Positions 61,101 through 64,000 of a stretch of DNA of 64,000 bases are shown piece by piece. The number at the start of each line of letters is the position of its first letter. Positions within the stretch are counted from its first letter, which is position 1. A model generated the notes under the pieces. The model did not search any database. It was not told where the DNA came from and worked only from the letters and a program-made list of their open reading frames with translations. Made by a program: the position numbers and the translations under genes. This DNA comes from Flammeovirgaceae bacterium UBA6059 (GTDB lineage: Bacteria; Bacteroidota; Bacteroidia; Cytophagales; Cyclobacteriaceae), in contig DIYH01000004.1 of NCBI GenBank assembly GCA_002435755.1, positions 62,001-126,000 on the forward strand, given 5' to 3'.

Positions 61101-63589
61101 ACGTATTCCTCAAAGGCAGATATTTTCATGAGGTACCTACTACCTTGTCTGAATACAGGATAGCCAAATGTGTAGCTGCCATTTTCTATCAGCGGAACTT
61201 CGACTTCCTGAATATCATCAGTATAGGTGTAACTCGTCTCACCAAAAAGGTCACCATCCTCTTCATTCACCACATCTAATGTTGGACTTACTCTGAGGAT
61301 AAAGTCGCGTCGGGCTTCATACCTGAATGTGTCTAATCCTAGAGTGTACAATGAGTCACCAGAAAACCTTTCGACCACCGCCTTGTAATCATTTGGATCA
61401 AAAGGAGGAAAACCCTCCACCGGTGTACCATTTACCTCTATCTTCAGGGTATCCTCACGTGTATCTTCTTCTTCGAAGAAGGAGGTGAGGTCGAATGATA
61501 TGTTGTAGGTTTCGTCAAAAGTATACTGCGACGATCTGACGTCCGCTACAAAATATTTCTCCGGAGGTAAATAGGCAACAAACTCACCGGTGGCCGGGTC
61601 CGCCTCAATACTCAGCGTCGATCCGTTGAAAGTTGTTGTAGAGTTAATTCTTGGTTCATCTGAGTTGACAATGGAGTCTCCTTCGCTCAATGCCAATACA
61701 AACCCTTTTTCAGAGCCTATATCGATAGTTGCATCACCGATGTTGTCCTTGGAGAGCCCAAACCCGAGGGCTTTTGCTTTCTCTCTAGGACCACCGACTA
61801 CTCTACCTGCAAATTTGACAAGTGTGTTATCGAGAAACTCTAAACCTGCTAATGGCTCCTGGAAATCAAACTGAATAATCTCACCACCCTCATTTCTCTC
61901 CGGGAATCGACCCTCTTTTACAAATGTGTGTTGAGACTTAGACATACGTATCGTATGCAGACCAATAGGAACATCTACCGTGAATTGGCCAAGATTGTCC
62001 GTCAAAATAAGATTACCCTCACCATCTAAGGCAGGTTGACCGTCGATCTGGATAGATACACCCTCGACCGGGAAATTGGTATTCTCATAACGAACGGTAC
62101 CACTTACTGGAAAGGATGATATGTCCAAAAAATCTACTTCATTGTGAATAGCTTCTGATGGGCCTACAAATCTGATTTGCTCTGTCGGATCAAACTTATG
62201 AATGCCCAGGATCGGAGTGAATCGATACAATGAGCCTTCTGACTCAAAAGGGAACCCTGTGATGGTATAGTTACCATTTTCGTCAGTTACTCCTTTGAAA
62301 GCCAACTGGCTCTTGAGCGGCACTAACGTTTGAAATTCCGCACCAACGAGCTCACCATGGTTCTCATAAAATGATCCACTCTCAGGTTGAGAGAAGTCGT
62401 AGAATTCGTTAGTCACTCCTGCATCTAACTGCCAGTATCCAACTAATCCTTCTTCCAGACCAGCTAGATATCTGATAAAGTCATCGGTGATCTCCTCCTG
62501 TCCAAGTGGTCGGTTCCATAGTCTTATCTCATCGATGTATCCTTTATAAAAGTTCCCCAGGTCATCTCTTCCAAATCGGATGAAACTGAAATCATCAGCA
62601 AGGGAAGATCCAATCGTAATAGATTGACTCTGCTGATTTATATCAAGTGTAGCAGCAGTCAATCTCAGCTCGCCTAAGTCTGGATCATAAACTGCAGAAA
62701 CGTGAAAAAAGGAATCTACTGGATTCTGGTAAGGCATGTTGAGGACCATACCAACGACATCAAACGTCAGAGCATTACCATCATAAGTGAGGGTCAAAGG
62801 GCCCTTTGAAAAAAGTGTGCCTTTCGTACCAACTTCTCCCTCGAACCTCGTCCACATTTGGATCGAGAATCCACGACTCAGTTGTAGCTCATCATCATTA
62901 GAACTGTGAGGTACCTCCAAAAAATCATCAACACCATCTAGTAAGATACTTTTACCCTGTAGGTCTCCATCTGTTTCTGCTACTACAGTCACACCTTCTA
63001 CAGCTGTACCTCCTTCAAAAGTGACCCGACCACTGACAGCACCAGAAGGAAAAGCGAATCCGGTTCCTTCGATGACGTTAATAAATGGTATTCTGAAACT
63101 ATCTGCTATACCTTGGGCAAAAATGGTGTACTTGTACACAGTCCCTTGCTGTACAAACTCATCATTGAAAGCGTATGTATCAGCAGACAAGGAGGCTACC
63201 AATGTGGAGTCCACATCTGTACCTAAGGGCTTTCTGTAGATTAGGAATCGCTCAATGCGATCTACGCTCGACAGAATATTCCACTGCATCCTTACAACAT
63301 CTGGGTTGTATCCCTTCGAGATGAATAAATCCGTATCGAACACTTGATTGAAATAACTGACTGGATAGGCCAACCCTGCAGTGACATTGCTTCCATCAGG
63401 TCCTACACTTCGACTTGGCGTGGTAATCACGTTTCCACCTGAAACAACAAAATAGGAGGGGTGATTTGGGAGATCAACCTGTTGCTGTGCTCCTATAAAA
63501 CCGATGCTCGTCGCGCTACTCCTGCTCTGTCCATATAATAGGCCTGCTGGAATAAGCAGCCATGCGCAGATTGTTAATATACTTTTCAT
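55199..63589 (-). CDS. 2796-aa LamG/T9SS surface protein
   Basis: Giant secreted protein. Signal peptide ending LLYGQ; a LamG jelly-roll domain at about 205-385 (IQMWTRFEGEVGTKGTLF); a carboxypeptidase-like domain near 490 (FPVSGTVRYENTNFPVEG); a long central part with beta-rich Ser/Thr segments at 1010-1050 and 1225-1300 (TSRSFSWSVDASIASEVG); two further LamG domains near 1673 (VQFDGLDDYVRI) and 1880 (IQFDGVDDYIAL); a 110-aa domain at about 2283 (PDWSVNPFDFQYSMNM) shared with the 424-aa neighbour; two tandem GWN-type repeats at 2406 and 2500 (GWNWLSFNL and GWNFIGFTP); a further copy of the shared domain near 2600; and a type A T9SS sorting domain at 2716-2796. A surface adhesin or matrix protein is likely. 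Preceded by a tail-collar-like gene. Confidence 0.87.
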   Translation of the reverse strand: MKSILTICAWLLIPAGLLYGQSRSSATSIGFIGAQQQVDLPNHPSYFVVSGGNVITTPSRSVGPDGSNVTAGLAYPVSYFNQVFDTDLFISKGYNPDVVRMQWNILSSVDRIERFLIYRKPLGTDVDSTLVASLSADTYAFNDEFVQQGTVYKYTIFAQGIADSFRIPFINVIEGTGFAFPSGAVSGRVTFEGGTAVEGVTVVAETDGDLQGKSILLDGVDDFLEVPHSSNDDELQLSRGFSIQMWTRFEGEVGTKGTLFSKGPLTLTYDGNALTFDVVGMVLNMPYQNPVDSFFHVSAVYDPDLGELRLTAATLDINQQSQSITIGSSLADDFSFIRFGRDDLGNFYKGYIDEIRLWNRPLGQEEITDDFIRYLAGLEEGLVGYWQLDAGVTNEFYDFSQPESGSFYENHGELVGAEFQTLVPLKSQLAFKGVTDENGNYTITGFPFESEGSLYRFTPILGIHKFDPTEQIRFVGPSEAIHNEVDFLDISSFPVSGTVRYENTNFPVEGVSIQIDGQPALDGEGNLILTDNLGQFTVDVPIGLHTIRMSKSQHTFVKEGRFPERNEGGEIIQFDFQEPLAGLEFLDNTLVKFAGRVVGGPREKAKALGFGLSKDNIGDATIDIGSEKGFVLALSEGDSIVNSDEPRINSTTTFNGSTLSIEADPATGEFVAYLPPEKYFVADVRSSQYTFDETYNISFDLTSFFEEEDTREDTLKIEVNGTPVEGFPPFDPNDYKAVVERFSGDSLYTLGLDTFRYEARRDFILRVSPTLDVVNEEDGDLFGETSYTYTDDIQEVEVPLIENGSYTFGYPVFRQGSRYLMKISAFEEYVNDENEADRVPVSDGTVEIVNDLAKDRETTLSLDSRGRANYLFIGGFPSLSMDPINPENSFTKVLSINSVTGEQANIRTAWQTDQPFRGYLFGGLAQGNDFVTNGPTQMVTILRDPPGSNSFAFLEKGQTIEKSEAWEVGKSDALDRDVTADLGASTTTFVGLGAGIIEEIAIINDLSVGVSLESSYSETGEQSIAMTSTKTWTTDELFPFVSAPGDIFVGYATNLVYGVALSLQPLPVSSVECLGDDCGIVESNGFKLGTRVGLRVNPEFGTTFIYSQLFIEDELLPELTDFRNGFLTYSPTPDDVVPQGDNLVYLSLVPPSDPNFGKSNADKEAWGNAATSEVGNGPSYRILVPEGFDPEKVYDTVDYYNNQINDWIYWLRENERQKVQAALEENISIDGGAQFDQTMTIEESETTSRSFSWSVDASIASEVGFSGIGSIGVKTSLALTTGVNGGESFGSSTVNSTTYGFTIGDDEGVPNNGGTALDYHSIDIKKPQDGFGPVFVLRAGATSCPYEGEQLTKYYEPGQHVLQFASLQTEKVELVIENPTVANIPSNRDAEITVQLINQSESENSLWFRLAINDQANPNGAIIRVDGRELDGEGRSFLVNFGETLIKTVTISKGAGDVFDYEDLGLRLISECNATILDEKSLSVFFQPGCSDISLVTPVDQWVLNTATRPVNTQTITFDSYDLQNETFEFAAFQYKPTSSSTWITNTIFYNPLTIRRSEFDDFDEPKLWLDGSGTTTYDWDMNDLPDRTYDIRIITSCEIGGDVPAITPTAIHTGRKDVSRPQLFGTPQPGDGILSAGDDIRIQFSEEIEAGLLTPFNFSMKGVFNNTPLDHSASVQFDGLDDYVRIEDGLSLGDTDFTIFFWLRREQFGEAYTLFSKGYFPGDVFEVGFTANNQLSVNISGQEILSSQTYPTTGQSPWEYYGITYDSQTSTVSAYRNGLFVLENVPVTSDFSGGGVIDLGRSMGTEEGYFPGNMHELRIWKAELSQGEIVADKDLTLTGSEVGLVGYWPMNEATGELAFDKARFRHARVNADWQVDPQGYSIQFDGVDDYIALNTASTVVVEDDADFTVEFWFNAAAGQKDVVMFSNGLADGYDEFNIPEAAWNIGVNANGDIYVINNGVEIIAEGSSDLVDGDWHHLALSLSRIGNANLFLDGEIAAARAGADFGGLAGARMWLGARVFNIGNISVNSQRHFNGIIDEFRIWNSTRRSAQIELDYNSALVGDEVGLVAYYPFESYAINAGVPVRTSSLDDQFINEFGPNGGTAVAINGPAFTQNTATIKIARAVQSIDFDWVVNGDQIVITPSESFNALIQGTVIDIAIRDVQDLYGNRLSSPISWTAFVDLNQVKWSETDFEVKIPVNEGYQFNVEIINSAGTEQGFTIENLPPWLSVSQSIGTIDPQSAIELTFTINEGLNVGYYDEDIYLSTDLGFREKLQLDVAVEGDTPDWSVNPFDFQYSMNMVAALSISGVESRDVNDLVAAFVDGEIRGVSDLTYIPALDRFIAFLDIYSNDQTGEEVELRVWDASVGFEYRDVEPELTFVSNQVIGQPFEPEVIRAGEVILQALDVQKGWNWLSFNLQSTQLDKVSDLLENLNPERGDHIKSQTAVDIYTDELGWLGTLTSGGGVEVGELYQLLSSNPGTIELKGTRVSPSEIKLSIVEGWNFIGFTPLFNLTVAEAFANFEPSNGDVVKSQFAFAIYYEGPGWVGSLTTLEPDRGYLYLSGKEGELSFPNTTVLNGRTANENIISEWNGQLDRYKYPDNMSVIGQLDDALSIDGQYILGYVGDELRSVAEPISVGDDSYYFLTIYGNQNESPKKSLEESLDKSLYERLNFWLGDPVTGELTSLTMSMTFDAQLVHGTLESPVIFGVEGPPILEQIKVYPNPFRNEGISVELPVLKGEVELSLLTLTGQLLKNVSLPESFEARKFDWQLGSLNPGVYMVAVRNEQQVFVQRVIKQ
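55593..55640 (-). repeat. 12-bp tandem repeat inside the giant gene
   Basis: Four imperfect 12-base units on the plus strand: AGGGACTTGTCA, AGCGACTCTTCA, AGCGACTTTTTA and GGCGATTCATTC. On the coding strand they read N-E-S-P-K-K-S-L-E-E-S-L-D-K-S-L, so the tract is a repeated S-L-acidic/basic four-residue unit. It sits in a loop of the third copy of the shared domain; the other copies have a shorter loop there. Confidence 0.7.
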
Positions 63590-63614
63590 AACAATGAGGG
63601 TTTATTGTTATGAA

Positions 63615-63998
63615 TTAAAGCTTGATGATATACCAGACGTAAGCGTTTCTTGGCCTGGTTTCAGCATCCCCACCCCCATCAATAACGTGACTGTGGTCTC
63701 CTGTATCTTCCGTATGGTATCCTGTCAAATTCGTGTTAAGCATGTGGTCATCTGGACCACCACTACTTGTTCTGGCGTTGGAGTCAACGTGTGGAGCGTC
63801 TACAAAAGCAACAAATTGACCAGTGTTCTCATCATATATTTTATGCTGTATCCTGGTAGCAGCTGATGACCTATCATTGAACCAGGAAAGCAGGTTGGGA
63901 TCTTTGAATATTTCATGACCGTGTCTGCCAGTAGTATTCGTTGTAAAAGCAGCACCAGGTCTTGCAGTCGATCCTAACTGGTAAGATCCTGGTATTGT
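63615..63998 (-). CDS. Partial CDS: C-terminus of a phage tail-collar-like protein
   Basis: An open frame of 127 codons runs from the window edge to TAA at 63615 with no start in the window, so it is the 3' end of a longer gene. The protein is His/Gly-rich: GRHGHEIF, DPNLLSWFNDRSSAATRIQH, DAPHVDSNARTSSGGPDDHM, and ends GDHSHVIDGGGDAETRPRNA followed by YVWYIIKL. The pattern 'xHxH...ETRPRNxxxxYIIK' is the usual C-terminus of phage tail collar / tail-fibre-type proteins. Here it lies 25 bp upstream of the giant T9SS protein gene on the same strand, so it is probably part of that operon rather than a prophage. The N-terminal part and its secretion signal are outside the window. Confidence 0.72.
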   Translation of the reverse strand, partial: TIPGSYQLGSTARPGAAFTTNTTGRHGHEIFKDPNLLSWFNDRSSAATRIQHKIYDENTGQFVAFVDAPHVDSNARTSSGGPDDHMLNTNLTGYHTEDTGDHSHVIDGGGDAETRPRNAYVWYIIKL

Positions 63999-64000
63999 GC

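Noticed and set aside
63504..63866. 120-codon plus-strand frame across the giant's start
   Set aside because: It lies antisense to the giant gene's signal peptide and to the tail-collar-like frame, which has stronger coding features and protein similarity.
63615..63998. Prophage at the end of the window
   Set aside because: Only a tail-collar-like C-terminus is present; no capsid, portal, terminase, integrase or attachment repeats are seen, and the downstream gene is a T9SS protein.
1..64000. CRISPR arrays, tRNA, rRNA, insertion sequences
   Set aside because: No regularly spaced repeat set, cloverleaf with CCA-type acceptor, conserved rRNA segment or transposase frame was seen; the only direct repeats are the pair at 45841 and the coding tract at 55593.

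Overview
The window looks like chromosomal DNA of a marine or soil Bacteroidota, most likely order Cytophagales (Roseivirga/Fulvivirga/Reichenbachiella-like). The reasons are moderate G+C, no consistent Shine-Dalgarno sites, several TTG/GTG starts, two C-terminal type IX secretion (T9SS) sorting domains, DUF4249 lipoproteins, PadR-coupled FtsX-type permeases, a LytTR/LytS pair, Uma2 and DinB proteins, and a Na+-pumping decarboxylase with the Bacteroidota-type alpha subunit. The genus is an inference. I saw no tRNA, rRNA, CRISPR array, insertion sequence or integrase. Genes are tightly packed: no gene-free stretch exceeds 300 bases (the longest are about 220 bp before 24808, 206 bp at 53717-53922 and 195 bp before 10697), and these hold only hairpins, palindromes or promoter-sized sequence.

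Layout. 79-9875: a DUF2807 secreted protein, a minus-strand set (ceramidase-like hydrolase, zinc-less MDR reductase, NagZ-like GH3), SGNH hydrolase with YfiT/BstA-like DinB protein, Uma2, a second DinB protein, and a 1056-aa VPS10/BNR-repeat secreted protein. 10039-19256: a YHS protein, then four homologous cysteine-rich DUF4249 lipoproteins; a PadR regulator and an 889-aa ABC permease lie between copies 1 and 2. 19320-22778: a TetR regulator with a clear operator upstream of an SDR, then a convergent set of two more SDRs and an unknown protein. 22820-27822: LytTR regulator and LytS-type kinase divergent from an orphan 821-aa permease, then an unknown protein.

27926-31295 is the Na+-translocating decarboxylase operon (gamma, alpha-biotin, beta, transcribed on the minus strand). 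31449-34735: a GNAT-like protein, an NAD-binding protein and a DASS dicarboxylate transporter. 34891-41118 appears to be one regulated unit: TetR with a palindrome over its start codon, a diheme cytochrome-like protein, an IorAB-type molybdenum hydroxylase, a metallo-beta-lactamase-fold hydrolase and a membrane class III nucleotide cyclase with altered catalytic positions. 41224-45798 holds small secreted proteins, an MlrC-type M81 metalloprotein lipoprotein, a DUF2911 protein and a membrane-anchored amidohydrolase.

45911-53716 is the conserved pair PBP1C plus alpha-2-macroglobulin, which links peptidoglycan repair to protease trapping. 53923-64000 is a minus-strand surface-protein operon: a C-terminal fragment resembling a phage tail-collar protein (running off the window end), a 2796-aa LamG/T9SS giant, and a 424-aa cadherin-like T9SS protein. 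A domain of about 110 aa is shared between the last two. No complete new defence or mobile system was found; the most unusual parts are the DUF4249 quartet, the tail-collar/giant operon, the cyclase at the end of the Mo-hydroxylase cluster, and the TetR operators.
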